Numbered from the stretch's first letter, positions 33,938 to 43,166 are shown. The stretch is 64,000 nt of DNA from Nitrosospira sp. Nsp11 (GCF_900142705.1 NZ_FRBV01000015.1:1-64000); one strand, 5' to 3'. Notes: generated by a model not told the origin, from the sequence alone. Made by a program: numbers and translations.

Positions 33938-36091
33938 ATGATAAAGATCGGCACCGAACGAGCCGTTCTCGGTAAGCGCATTGGGGGAGGTGGCGAAGGC
34001 GAAGTCTACATAATAGAGGGGAGGCCAGACCAAGCTGTCAAATTATACAAACCTGAGCTGAAAGGCAAGCGCGAGGACAAGGTCAAGGCTATGGTAATGA
34101 GTGGTCTTGCACGCACGACCGATCTTGTCGCTTTTCCTGCGGATATCGTAACAGACCCAAGTGGCCAGTTTGCCGGCTTTATAATGCGGCTAGTCTCTTC
34201 TTATCGCCCGATCCATGAGCTCTACAGTCCCAAATCCCGAAAGCAGCATTTTCCTAATATGGATTATCGATTTCTGGTTCGGGCAGCGCTTAACGTCGCT
34301 CGGGCCGTAGGGAAGGTACATCAGAGCCACTGTGTCATTGGGGATTTAAACCACTCGGGGTTGTTGGTGTCGAGAGATGCGACCATTGCCTTGATTGATG
34401 CAGATAGTTTCCAGTTCAGCCTCAACGACCGAGTATATCACTGCGAAGTCGGCGTTCCCGAGTTCACGCCACCAGAACTACATGGGAAATCTTTCGCGAA
34501 TGCCAAGCGCACCCCAGTGCATGATCATTTCGGTCTGGCGGTTGCAATATTTCATCTCCTTGTCATGGGCCGTCACCCTTATGCTGGCCGATCTCCTGAT
34601 GGGGACCTCAGCCTAGGTGAAGCCATTTTTCAGAACCGTTTTGCTTTCTCGCAGATTCGGAAAGCAGCCACGCGAATGTCGCCACCCCCGGGCTCGATAA
34701 CGCTAGCAGATTTTCCAGAACCAATCGCGCGAGCGTTTGAAGCTGCATTTGGCCTCAACCCTGTTGGGCGACCCGATGCCTCAACCTGGGTCGCGCTCCT
34801 AAAGGAAATGGGAGGCGGTCTCCGACGTTGTTCGACTGTTCGCTCACACTATTATCCACCGGTAGCTAGCAAGTGCCCGTGGTGCCGACTCGCTTTGCAG
34901 TCGGGTGTCGATATGTTTCCCGAGCCGATCGTTGAGGGAGCTCCACCACCAGCGGGCCCACCATTTGATCTCGATAAAATCTGGGCTGCAATCGCCGCGA
35001 TTAATCTTCCGTCGCCCGAAGCAATTTTGCCAAAATGGACAGGCAATATCAGCACGCCGGGTACAGCCGTCGCAGTAGCGAAGAAGGCGCAATTAAGAAG
35101 GAAAGTTGTAGGGATTCTCGCTTTAGCAGGCGCGGGTTATGGTTTATTAAATGCACCCGCCGCCGCGATCATTTGGATTGGCCTAGGAATCCTTGGGTTA
35201 GGTCGTTTCCTCGGCAGTAGTCTCGATGGCGAGCCATTTCAAAGCGCTTACTTGTCTGCAGACCAACATGTTACCCAAGTGGCACAAGCATTTCTGCAGC
35301 GCATCGGTGCGACAGAGCTGTATGCCCTCCAAAATGCTCTTTATGATCAAGTCGCGGAGTATCGAGAGTTTGATGAAAATATAGATCGTGAATTATCCAC
35401 CTTAAAATCAACCCGGGAAATATGCCAGAAGAACGCCTTTCTCGATCGCTTCACGATTCGTCAAGCACAAATCCCGGGCATCGGACCGGCTAAAACCGCG
35501 ATGCTCGCTTCGTTTGGCATTGAAACTGCTGCAGATGTCACCCAACAGGCTGTGCTTGCCGTTCCTGGTTTCGGGGAGGTGATGACGACAAAGATGCTGG
35601 CATGGCGCGGAGGCCATGAAAACAAATTCCGATACAATGCGACTCGTAGCGCATCCGATGTGCAAGCCGAGAATGCCCTAAAATCTCGCTACGCCGCTAA
35701 AAAGAGAGAACTCCAGTTAAAAATTCGATCCGGTCTCGCAGGATTGAAAGTCGAGTCGTCCCGTCTTAGTGCCCGTGCAGCAGTTGCCGATCAAACATTA
35801 ATGCATGCGCTTCAGGCTAAGGCACAGGCCGCACACAACCTGACCAGCTTAGGGTTGACGCTTCCCCCGACGACATCAACGTTTTCGACTAATCTCACGC
35901 AGCCACAGAGCAAATCTCAACAGCTTGGGGCTAGTCGAAATCCAGGGTCCGGATCTCGGAGTGCTAGCTTGCCCTCTTGTCCCCAATGCGGATCGCCGAT
36001 GCAGCGACGGACTGCGCGTCGCGGATTCCGCACGGGTACTCAATTTTGGGGATGTTCGCGTTATCCAACCTGTCGTGGCACACGCAACTGA
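33938..36091 (+). CDS. Serine/threonine kinase with helix-hairpin-helix and topoisomerase-type zinc ribbon
   Basis: 717 residues, multi-domain. The kinase N-lobe has the Gly-rich loop GGGGEGEVY and AVKLYKPE. The catalytic loop is GDLNHSGLLV, and the metal Asp lies in LIDADSF in place of DFG. Cys pairs follow (CPWCRLA), then two hydrophobic segments (about 390-430), then a helix-hairpin-helix at PGIGPAKTAMLASFGI and VPGFGEVMTTKML. A coiled region follows, and the C-terminal zinc ribbon (CPQCGSPM...WGCSRYPTC) is of DNA topoisomerase type. This layout matches the TerY-P kinases linked to DNA processing. Confidence 0.87.
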   Translation: MIKIGTERAVLGKRIGGGGEGEVYIIEGRPDQAVKLYKPELKGKREDKVKAMVMSGLARTTDLVAFPADIVTDPSGQFAGFIMRLVSSYRPIHELYSPKSRKQHFPNMDYRFLVRAALNVARAVGKVHQSHCVIGDLNHSGLLVSRDATIALIDADSFQFSLNDRVYHCEVGVPEFTPPELHGKSFANAKRTPVHDHFGLAVAIFHLLVMGRHPYAGRSPDGDLSLGEAIFQNRFAFSQIRKAATRMSPPPGSITLADFPEPIARAFEAAFGLNPVGRPDASTWVALLKEMGGGLRRCSTVRSHYYPPVASKCPWCRLALQSGVDMFPEPIVEGAPPPAGPPFDLDKIWAAIAAINLPSPEAILPKWTGNISTPGTAVAVAKKAQLRRKVVGILALAGAGYGLLNAPAAAIIWIGLGILGLGRFLGSSLDGEPFQSAYLSADQHVTQVAQAFLQRIGATELYALQNALYDQVAEYREFDENIDRELSTLKSTREICQKNAFLDRFTIRQAQIPGIGPAKTAMLASFGIETAADVTQQAVLAVPGFGEVMTTKMLAWRGGHENKFRYNATRSASDVQAENALKSRYAAKKRELQLKIRSGLAGLKVESSRLSARAAVADQTLMHALQAKAQAAHNLTSLGLTLPPTTSTFSTNLTQPQSKSQQLGASRNPGSGSRSASLPSCPQCGSPMQRRTARRGFRTGTQFWGCSRYPTCRGTRN

Positions 36092-36113
36092 TTTCCAAAA
36101 GGGGAAATTCCGC

Positions 36114-36236
36114 ATGTCGCATGCTTGTGGATCCAGACTCTTTCCACTTGCTTGCATATTAGGCATTGGCAGCTATGCCATTACAGCGTTTGCAACAGCT
36201 GCAAACCGTTCTCCAGAAAAGTGTACTTCGGTCTAA
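36114..36236 (+). CDS. Possible 40-residue exported peptide after the kinase gene
   Basis: The ATG at 36114 follows AAAGGGGAAA at good spacing, 22 bp after the kinase stop. The product (ACGSRLFPLACILGIGSYAI, then TAFATAANRSPEKCTSV) looks like a signal peptide followed by a short tail. It is too short to judge by composition and may be a chance ORF. Confidence 0.3.
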   Translation: MSHACGSRLFPLACILGIGSYAITAFATAANRSPEKCTSV

Positions 36237-36464
36237 TGAATTGAAGACACCCCTTACTCTCTCATGCTCAATCTCAAAGTGTGTTAATTATCACCTTTGC
36301 AAGTGACTCATTTTTGCTTCGCCTTATGAATGATAAAGGACGTTATCATTCACTAATGAATAATTTTATGTCGGTCAAAAATATTATTTCATCTTCATGT
36401 TAGAGCTGGACAACTTCAATCGGATTGATTAGTATTGATTGTTCCTGTTTCAAATGGATTGAAT
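36237..36464. other. AT-rich spacer before the toxin-antitoxin module
   Basis: No gene seen. ATGAATGATAAAGG and ATTCACTAATGAATAA motifs give small palindromes near 36325-36365, which may be antitoxin operators. This is a likely junction between two cargo blocks. Confidence 0.35.
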
Positions 36465-36707
36465 ATGAATACACGCGTCGTCACCGCTCACATTCCTAAT
36501 GAACTTGCTGAACAGATTGATCAACTCGCTGCTCGACTTGATCGTCCCAAGGGCTGGATCGTAAAACAAGCGTTGACCTCTTGGGTTGCCCTTGAAGCAA
36601 AACGCCACCAGCTTACCTTGGAAGGTATCGCCGATGTCGATGCCGGACGCTTGGTCGATCACGCTTCAATTGATGCCTGGGCTGCAAGCCTCGACAAGCC
36701 GGCTTAA
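36465..36707 (+). CDS. Ribbon-helix-helix antitoxin of a ParE module
   Basis: 80 residues from the ATG at 36465. TRVVTAHIPNELAEQIDQLA and LDRPKGWIVKQALTSWVA give the RHH fold. The C-terminal tail (DVDAGRLVDHASIDAWAASL) is the toxin-wrapping arm. It sits three bases before the toxin gene. It should bind its own promoter and neutralise ParE. Confidence 0.87.
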   Translation: MNTRVVTAHIPNELAEQIDQLAARLDRPKGWIVKQALTSWVALEAKRHQLTLEGIADVDAGRLVDHASIDAWAASLDKPA

Positions 36708-36710
36708 TTA

Positions 36711-36986
36711 ATGGCGCTTAAATGGACGGTTAGTGCTGAGCGCGATCTTGTTCGCCTTCACGCCTTTCTCGCTCCAGTAAATTCTACAGTTGCGGCAAAA
36801 GCGGTGAAGCAGTTGGTGGCAGGCACGGAGCAACTTCTTGCTTATCCGCAGCTCGGAGTGCCGCTCGAAGAATTTGCACCCCGAGATGTACGCCGGGTAA
36901 TTGTGGGGGATTACGAAGTGCGTTATGAAGTTGTCGACAATATGATTTATATCCTTCGCCTCTGGCACGCCCGGGAAGATCGATGA
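36711..36986 (+). CDS. RelE/ParE-family toxin
   Basis: 91 residues. WTVSAERDLVRLHAFL, YPQLGVPLEEF and DVRRVIVGDYEVRYEVVDNMIYILRLWHARED follow the ParE pattern closely. It probably poisons gyrase, or cleaves RNA if it is closer to RelE. Its stop overlaps the ATG of the following recombinase by four bases, an unusual coupling. Confidence 0.88.
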   Translation: MALKWTVSAERDLVRLHAFLAPVNSTVAAKAVKQLVAGTEQLLAYPQLGVPLEEFAPRDVRRVIVGDYEVRYEVVDNMIYILRLWHAREDR

Positions 36987-37943
36987 TGACACAGGCACTA
37001 GCCTATCCGCTTCACGGATCAGTGGCACTGCCGGCGTTGTTTTCTCCCACCCCGGATGCTGGCAAGCGCTTCATCGAGTTCTTTACTGCCAATATCCGTA
37101 ATCCGAATACCCGTAAGGCCTACGCCTGGGCTGTAGGGGAATTCGCCACGTGGTGCGAAAATAACGGACTGACTGCGCTGTGCGACATTGAGCCGGTTCA
37201 TGTTGCAGCCTATATAGAAATATTGTGGCAACGGTTGTCAGCACCTTCCGTGAAACAACATTTGGCTGCAATCCGCATGCTGTTCGATTGGCTGGTGGTT
37301 GGCCAGGTCCTTGCCACGAATCCGACGAGCTCGGTACGAGGTCCAAAGCATTCAGTCAGAAAAGGCAAGACGCCTGTCCTGGCCGCGGATGAAGCACGCA
37401 CCCTACTGGATTCAATCGATACCAGTACCCATGTGGGCTTGCGCGATCGCGCCCTAATTGGCTTGATGATCTATACGTTTGCCCGCGTTGGTGCGGCACT
37501 TGGGGTAAAGGTCGAAGATGTCTATGTGCAAAGCCGCCGCACCTGGGTATGGCCACATGAAAAAGGCGGGAAGCAGCATGAAATGCCCTGTCATCACAAC
37601 CTGGATGAATACCTGCACGCTTATATAAATACCGCCCAGTTGACGGAAGCCAAAAGCATTCTATTCCGCACAGCGCTGGGCCGCACCGGACAGCTATCCG
37701 ATCGGCCGATGAGTCAGGCCGATGCATACCGCATGATCCGCCGGCGTGCCCTGGATGCAGATATCCTCACCCTATCGGCAATCACTCCTTCGCGCTACAG
37801 GTATCACGGAATACTTGCGTAATGGCGGCAAGCTTGAAGTGGCGCAACAAATGGCCGCCCACGAGAGCGCACGCACGACCGGACTCTATGACCGGCGTAA
37901 CGACCAAGTCTTCCTGGATGAGGTTGAGCGGATCGTGATCTGA
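36983..37943 (+). pseudogene. Frameshifted tyrosine recombinase coupled to the ParE toxin
   Basis: The first 279 codons give a phage-integrase-like N-terminal domain (NPNTRKAYAWAVGEFATWC) and the start of the catalytic domain (RDRALIGLMIYTFARVGAAL with the first Arg, then KGGKQHEMPCH). Around 37785-37800 the frame is lost. The end continues in a second frame as RATGITEYLRNGGKLEVAQ, then QMAAHESARTTGLYDRR with the catalytic Tyr. Two single-base losses near 37785 and 37797 would restore a single protein of about 320 residues. The broken part is the conserved HxFRATG box, so the enzyme should be inactive unless these are sequencing errors. Confidence 0.8.
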
Positions 37944-38236
37944 CTGCGGGGAATGGGGGAGTAATGTCCCCCTGCCCCCTGTGAGTTCAGTGCGCGACCT
38001 ATGGATTAGAATTAGGTACTCCCCACAACGGGAGTGTGATTGTGATTTTATCTCATCAGGGACGCGACAATTTGCCGCATTTCTACACCAACTGAAATGG
38101 GTTATTCTCGCGCTTGATTTGTTGAGGAATATTGGCAGAACGATTAGCAGACAAGATAAAAGTTGGACGGGCTGGGAAAGACCCGGTCTAAAACGTCTTT
38201 TCTTTCATAACCAAAGTCACAATGACGAGAAATTAA

Positions 38237-38731
38237 ATGAATATACGGCGAGTCACCACCCTTCTCATCAGCGCTGCATTGGCTAGCATGTCGCTCTGTG
38301 CTGGCGCTCATAACGAAGAATATTTCGATTCCAAACAATCGCCCCACGGCGGTCAAATGCGCATGGCGGGGCCTTATCACTTGGAGTTGATTGCTAAGGA
38401 TAAAGAGATCGTGGTGTATGTGATGGATCATGCCGATACCGAACTCAGCGTCAACGGTGGCTCAGGCAAGGCAACCATTCAAACCGACAGGACCAAGACT
38501 AAAACATCGGTTAAACTGGAACAGGCTGGTGATAATGTACTTAAGGGAAGCGGAGATTTTTCTATCACGTCCGAGACGGTCATTACCGTATTCGTTGAGC
38601 TACCAGAACAGGGAGCGCACGCTGCTAGCTTCACCCCACTCAAGCCCAAAGCCAAGCCCTCCAAGAAAGCCAATAGTGCCAAGCCTCAGGCAGATAGTAG
38701 CAAAGGGCATTCTCATCACATGCAGCACTGA
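38237..38731 (+). CDS. Periplasmic protein, possibly metal-binding
   Basis: 164 residues. A signal peptide ends at LCAGA-HNEE. The mature domain has SPHGGQMRMAGPYHLELI and EIVVYVMDHADTELSV, a small beta-rich module that occurs near heavy-metal efflux genes. The C-terminus is Lys/Pro-rich and ends GHSHHMQH, a His cluster that may bind metal. It is followed by a HupE-like gene and a DUF6488 gene. A role in copper or nickel handling is inferred. Confidence 0.6.
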   Translation: MNIRRVTTLLISAALASMSLCAGAHNEEYFDSKQSPHGGQMRMAGPYHLELIAKDKEIVVYVMDHADTELSVNGGSGKATIQTDRTKTKTSVKLEQAGDNVLKGSGDFSITSETVITVFVELPEQGAHAASFTPLKPKAKPSKKANSAKPQADSSKGHSHHMQH

Positions 38732-38758
38732 GTGCGACGAGTTAGTTCGATAAAATAA

Positions 38759-38774
38759 CCCTGATTTAGCAGGG
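38759..38774 (+). terminator. Short hairpin after the periplasmic protein gene
   Basis: CCCTG and CAGGG pair around ATTTAG, followed by GCTTTG. The stem is weak, so it may only attenuate transcription into the HupE-like gene. Confidence 0.3.
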
Positions 38775-38800
38775 GCTTTGACAGAAGATGAATTAAAGCA

Positions 38801-39604
38801 TTGTTCAGTTCCCATCTGATACGCCGTATTTCCTTACCGCAACTTTTCGTTTTGCTGATTTTGTTGGCGCCGATAGTGGCCATAGCCCATGGTATTTCCG
38901 AGGAGGATAAACTGCGGATGCTAAATGGAGGCTACCTGCAATATATGTGGCTTGGTGCAACGCATATGTTGACTGGATACGATCATTTACTGTTCCTATT
39001 TGGAGTAGTGTTTTTTCTGACCAGCTTCAAGGATATTGCCAAGTTTGTCACAGCCTTCACAGTCGGACACTGTATTACCTTAATTTTTGCAACCTTCTAT
39101 CAGATTACCTGGAACTACTTTCTGATCGATGCGATTATTGCACTTAGCGTGATCTACAAGGGCTTCGACAATAACGGCGGTTTTCAGAAGTACCTGGATA
39201 TGAAATCTCCCAACCTGTTGGGCGCTGTGTTTCTGTTTGGCTTACTACACGGCTTTGGCCTCTCAACCCGCCTCCAGCAGCTGCCACTTGGTGACGACAA
39301 TACAAGTATTCTTTTACGAATATTGAGTTTTAACCTTGGCGTGGAAATTGGGCAGATCGTCGCTTTGATGGTTATGGTGGCTGTACTCTCACTATGGAGA
39401 CATAGACCCTCTTTTCAACGATTCAGCTTTGCGTCCAACCAAGCTCTCGTTTATGCCGGCGTACTCTTGCTGTTTATGCAATTGCACGGGTATCAGCATG
39501 ATTCCGACCCTGATGGTTTCCGCTTCCCAGACCAGGAACACAGGCATGCGCACGAGGATCTGGAAGTGGAGGAAAGTACCGATACGGGACGCGAAAGCCT
39601 TTAA
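38801..39604 (+). CDS. HupE/UreJ-family membrane protein
   Basis: 267 residues, using a TTG start because no in-frame ATG precedes the signal-like segment. HG-containing motifs typical of the family are present: AHGISEED, GATHMLTGYDHLLFLFGVVFF, TVGHCITL and GLLHGFGLS, spread over about six membrane segments. A His-rich tail (EHRHAHEDLEVEE) follows. HupE/UreJ proteins are linked to nickel or copper import. It lies between the His-tailed periplasmic protein and the DUF6488 gene. Confidence 0.75.
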   Translation: MFSSHLIRRISLPQLFVLLILLAPIVAIAHGISEEDKLRMLNGGYLQYMWLGATHMLTGYDHLLFLFGVVFFLTSFKDIAKFVTAFTVGHCITLIFATFYQITWNYFLIDAIIALSVIYKGFDNNGGFQKYLDMKSPNLLGAVFLFGLLHGFGLSTRLQQLPLGDDNTSILLRILSFNLGVEIGQIVALMVMVAVLSLWRHRPSFQRFSFASNQALVYAGVLLLFMQLHGYQHDSDPDGFRFPDQEHRHAHEDLEVEESTDTGRESL

Positions 39605-39630
39605 TTTACTATCCCCAGAGGAATAATGTA

Positions 39631-39981
39631 ATGAAGAAACTATTGATAGCAACGATCTTGAGCGCCGGGATAATCGGGTCTGGCGCGGCGGTGGCGGGAG
39701 AGAGCAGCAGCTGTCACTTTCATGGCAAAAAAGTGGCTCCGGAGGAAACTGTTTCTAGCTGCGCATTTGAGCGTAAGGAACTTTTAATTATGGGCGGCAA
39801 GATCGATCCGTCCTGGGAGAGGGTTGAGCAGGACAAGATTGAGTTGGTAGATGGGAAAAAAGGTAAAGAATGGCTAGTCACGTTCACCAACCCGGCTGTT
39901 GCCGACAAGTCGAAAGCAAAGCTTTATATGTTTTTTACAGCGCCTGGTAATTTTATAGCGGCAAATTTTTCCGGCAAATAA
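39631..39981 (+). CDS. DUF6488 small periplasmic protein
   Basis: 116 residues. A signal ends near AVAGESS. The mature protein has CHFHGKKVAPEETVSSCAF and GKEWLVTFTNPAVADK...LYMFFTAPGNFIAANFSGK, the DUF6488 pattern as I remember it. The Cys/His cluster near the mature N-terminus could bind metal. AGAGGAATAATGTA precedes the ATG. It seems to close a three-gene metal-related operon. Confidence 0.7.
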   Translation: MKKLLIATILSAGIIGSGAAVAGESSSCHFHGKKVAPEETVSSCAFERKELLIMGGKIDPSWERVEQDKIELVDGKKGKEWLVTFTNPAVADKSKAKLYMFFTAPGNFIAANFSGK

Positions 39982-40030
39982 ATAAAAGGCGCGTACGTGG
40001 GCACCGCGTTCTTGACCGCAGGTAAGAGGG

Positions 40031-40396
40031 TTATAGTCCCGCCTCAATCCGTCGGAGAATAAAAAAGAAAGCAAAATAACAGCCCATGGTAGCGGCAGCA
40101 GACAGACCGAGGCTAAGCCAGAAACCCACGCCCTGCTTAAGCAATATGGGCAACAGCAAGAACAATAGGAGTGAAGGTAACACCAACCAAAAAATTTGCT
40201 TTGACAGGTCTGCAATCTGCAATGGCGCGGTCCCCTCAAGGTGCAGCCAAATAAACGCCAGCAGCGATGTGAGCGGCAGCGATGTGAGCGGCAGCGATGC
40301 GACGAGTGCAGCAAATCCTGTGCTTCGCTTTGCAATTTCCGAGATAGCTACGATTACGATAGCGGAGATAAAAACTTTGAGCACGTAATAAAGCAT
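40031..40396 (-). CDS. DUF3147 family membrane protein with internal pentapeptide repeat
   Basis: 121 residues when started at MLYYVLKVFISAIVIVA; an ATG at 40432 would add 12 residues. About four membrane helices cover nearly the whole protein. SEIAKRS and ASLPLTSLLAFIWL are DUF3147 hallmarks. The LPLTS unit is duplicated here because of a 15-bp tandem repeat at about 40262-40295. These small proteins often sit near metal or chromate genes; function unknown. Confidence 0.7.
   Translation of the reverse strand: MLYYVLKVFISAIVIVAISEIAKRSTGFAALVASLPLTSLPLTSLLAFIWLHLEGTAPLQIADLSKQIFWLVLPSLLLFLLLPILLKQGVGFWLSLGLSAAATMGCYFAFFFILRRIEAGL
40262..40295. repeat. 15-bp tandem duplication inside the DUF3147 gene
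   Basis: The unit GTGAGCGGCAGCGAT is repeated with a partial third unit. It adds exactly five residues per unit, so the frame is kept. A recent slippage event is likely. Confidence 0.65.
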
Positions 40397-40655
40397 AAGC
40401 CTACTTTTAGCCCCTAACCTAGGTAACAGCATAAGGGTTGAGAAAGGAGATGTGTATTCGTATACACCTTGTTCTTCGTTTTATCATCGAAACTCTCGTT
40501 ATTGCTGTTTCGTTTTTTAGTTTGCGCTTGTTTTTTGTCACGATAAAAATTAACATTAGGTCACAAAATTTGGGGATTTAGCAGCCTCCCTATTCTAGAC
40601 GCTTGCGTCCAAGGCCTGCTCCAATCTTAGGGGATTACCCTGCAGAGGAGAGCCT
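40397..40655. other. Promoter region between DUF3147 and chrA remnant
   Basis: No gene seen. GTGTAT-TCGT-ATACAC (40452-40467) is a small palindrome that could be an operator. AGAGGAG lies just before the ATG of the chrA fragment. Confidence 0.35.
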
Positions 40656-40884
40656 ATGGACTTCCCAAGTAACAATAACAAAACCCCACAGCTCCCCGCA
40701 TCACCCACATCCACTTCACTAGCACAAGCGGCCCTTTATTCGCTGAAGTTTGGGTTCGCTTTCGGCTGGCCAGCCGGACAGATTGCAGTCATGAATCACG
40801 ATCTGGTGGAAAAGAAGCGCTGGATTTCAGCCTTTCTTGCATGCATTGAATTACAGCGCGATCCTTCCCGGCCCCGGAAAACAG
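40656..40884 (+). pseudogene. N-terminal remnant of a second chromate transporter
   Basis: The first 60 codons ([21 protein letters not shown] and VEKKRWIS) match the start of a ChrA domain. After a frameshift near 40835 the next frame reads [14 protein letters not shown], the following ChrA segment, and then the sequence breaks directly into the start of the intact chrA. The remnant is what is left of one chrA copy after deletion against its neighbour. Confidence 0.65.
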
Positions 40885-42111
40885 ATGACTGAACCGAATG
40901 AGAGCACAGTGCGCGTACCACACCAGCCGCTTGGCCGTCTCTTTTTGCGCTTTTTAAAGTTCGGCTCACTGGCGTGGGGCGGGCCCGTTGCGCAGATCGC
41001 GATGATCCAGCACGAGCTGGTCGCGGAAGAGAAATGGGTGAGTCCACAGCACTTCAATCGGGTGCTAGCGATGTATCAGGTGCTGCCAGGTCCCGAGGCG
41101 CACGAGTTGTGCGTGTACTTCGGCATGCTGGCGCGCGGGCGCATCGGTGGCATTCTGGCAGGACTAGGCTTCATGCTGCCTGGCTTCATGCTCATGATGA
41201 GCCTTTCATGGCTGTACGTTCGCTATGGACTACAGACAACGGGCACTTTTGCAACCATGTTTGCAGTCGTGCAGGCGGCTGTCGCAGCGCTCATCGTGCG
41301 CGCGGTCCATCGCATCGGCGGTCACGTGTTGGTCGATCGATGGCTATGGATCATCGCCATCATTGCGACGGCTGCTCAGCTCACAGGCGTTCACTTCGCG
41401 ATCACGTTATTTGCAGGAGGCGCCGCTTACGTGCTGGCGAAGCAGGATAGGACGTCGCTTGCCACCTCTTTGACGGTCCTGTGCGCCGTTGGAGTGATCA
41501 GCTGGTTTGCTTTCAACGGCTTCCATCTTGCTGGCATGGGTGGGGCGGCAGTTCAGCAGGGCCAAGGCGAGGCCCAGCGGTCGCTATGGGAGTTGTTCAT
41601 CTCGGGACTAAAAGCAGGGATGCTCACGTTTGGCGGTGCCTACACCGTTATACCGTTCCTGCAGGAGGATGCTGTTGCCGACGGCGCCTGGATGACGAAC
41701 ACCCAGTTCCTCGATGGCCTTGCGCTATCCGGTTTGCTGCCCGCACCGCTGATTATCTTTGCGACGTTTGTTGGCTACCTGGGCGGCGAAGCTGAGGGGG
41801 CGGTCATGCTGACGGCAGGGATCTTCCTGCCCGCCTTTGCCTTCACGCTCCTCGCGCACGATCCTCTGGAGAAGCTGGTCAGCGAACCGCGCGTACGTGA
41901 GTTCCTCGAAGGCGTCACGGCGGGCGTCGTCGGTCTGATCGCGGGGACGACCATCGCCCTGATGGTAGTCAGTCTTGTGAACATCACAACCGTGATCGTC
42001 TTTGCTGTAGCGCTTGCCACACTTTTTTATTTCAAGTCTAAGCTGATTATCCCACTCGTCGTCGCTGGCGCTGCGTTTGCAGGTTTTGCGGTGAGCTTTG
42101 TGTCGATGTAG
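40885..42111 (+). CDS. chrA: ChrA chromate transporter
   Basis: 408 residues from the ATG at 40885. Two homologous CHR halves are seen: [20 protein letters not shown] with [15 protein letters not shown] in the first, and [20 protein letters not shown] with [18 protein letters not shown] in the second. About ten membrane helices. It exports chromate by proton-coupled antiport. No chrB regulator is nearby. It may be translated from the remnant's transcript. Confidence 0.92.
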   Translation: MTEPNESTVRVPHQPLGRLFLRFLKFGSLAWGGPVAQIAMIQHELVAEEKWVSPQHFNRVLAMYQVLPGPEAHELCVYFGMLARGRIGGILAGLGFMLPGFMLMMSLSWLYVRYGLQTTGTFATMFAVVQAAVAALIVRAVHRIGGHVLVDRWLWIIAIIATAAQLTGVHFAITLFAGGAAYVLAKQDRTSLATSLTVLCAVGVISWFAFNGFHLAGMGGAAVQQGQGEAQRSLWELFISGLKAGMLTFGGAYTVIPFLQEDAVADGAWMTNTQFLDGLALSGLLPAPLIIFATFVGYLGGEAEGAVMLTAGIFLPAFAFTLLAHDPLEKLVSEPRVREFLEGVTAGVVGLIAGTTIALMVVSLVNITTVIVFAVALATLFYFKSKLIIPLVVAGAAFAGFAVSFVSM

Positions 42112-42242
42112 CGGGTCCGACGAAGAAGACGCGTTTACTCCACAGGAGGACTAGCGATGTAAGAGATGAACCCCTTGGCGCGACCCCGCGCGCGATTGTC
42201 CGGTTTGTCGGAAAAGCCAGGAATTCCGGGAAATCCGCGAAT

Positions 42243-43166
42243 CTATTGGCGGGCACTCGCCTGAAAATCCAGCGCGTTTTTGACGGTTTTCGCTAAATCC
42301 CCCGCCCCGCCCTTCCCCCAATAATGCAGGAACAGGTAACGGGGCTGCTCATGTGCCATATGCTGATGGATTGCAACAATATTGATATCGCCTGCCCGGA
42401 GAATCCTTAGAACAGACTGCAGCTCGTCTTCGAGCACTGCAAAATCGCCGTCAACGACTGCCAGCGTATCAGTACCGGCAAATGCTGCCCACGTATTCAC
42501 TCCCATTTGCTTGCCGATCTTTACGCCATGTACGGTAGCGTCGCGGCCTATCGTGACCTTGAACATGCCGTTATTTGCTTCTCCTTTCATGCCAAAAATT
42601 GTTTCCAGTGGCCCTGCGGTAATCTTGTTTTCCCCGGCAATAGTTTTGGAAAACCCTGCAGTAGGGGTCGGATTTGCTGCCCTGATTTCGCTCACTTTGT
42701 CATAAATCTTTTTTACGCCGGCAGCGAGTTGTGCCGCGGTGCCCGTGCCGCCTATGTGCATAAAATATACTTTCGGCTGCTCAAAGAAAAAATGGTTGTG
42801 CAATGCCGTAACTTCAAGATCTGCATCGAACGCGGCGCTTATGACCGGGTTTACTTCATCCTCGAACAGCACCGTGTCGCCCATCATCATGACTAGCCCA
42901 TTCTGAGCGGGCGTAAAAGCTGCCCAGGAAGTCAATCCCATGAAGGGGGGCATTACCCATCTATCAACTTGAATTTTGACTTCGGTACGCGGCTTGGAAA
43001 TCTTGAAGACATTTTCTTCTTGAGAAAATTTACCTTTTAAGCCAGTTAATTGTTCAATCCTGGCGGTATCCAGAGCGGAGGACGTTTCAGCTGCATGCGC
43101 ACTTGCCAAACCAAAGACCAGCGCAGCAGCCAGTATGGAATGTTGCAGGAAAAGAGAATGCGGCAT
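42243..43166 (-). CDS. Tandem DUF1259 (LppY/LpqO-type) exported protein
   Basis: 307 residues. A signal peptide ends at SAHAAET. Two repeats of the DUF1259 unit follow: FMGLTSWAAFTPAQNGLVMMMGD with EVTALHNHFFFEQPKVYFMHIGG, then GVNTWAAFAGTDTLAVVDGD with IVAIHQHMAHEQPRYLFLHYWG. The paired His and Glu could hold a metal. GGAGG precedes the ATG. It is convergent with chrA. Such genes occur widely beside chromate or stress loci; the reaction is unknown. Confidence 0.82.
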   Translation of the reverse strand: MPHSLFLQHSILAAALVFGLASAHAAETSSALDTARIEQLTGLKGKFSQEENVFKISKPRTEVKIQVDRWVMPPFMGLTSWAAFTPAQNGLVMMMGDTVLFEDEVNPVISAAFDADLEVTALHNHFFFEQPKVYFMHIGGTGTAAQLAAGVKKIYDKVSEIRAANPTPTAGFSKTIAGENKITAGPLETIFGMKGEANNGMFKVTIGRDATVHGVKIGKQMGVNTWAAFAGTDTLAVVDGDFAVLEDELQSVLRILRAGDINIVAIHQHMAHEQPRYLFLHYWGKGGAGDLAKTVKNALDFQASARQ

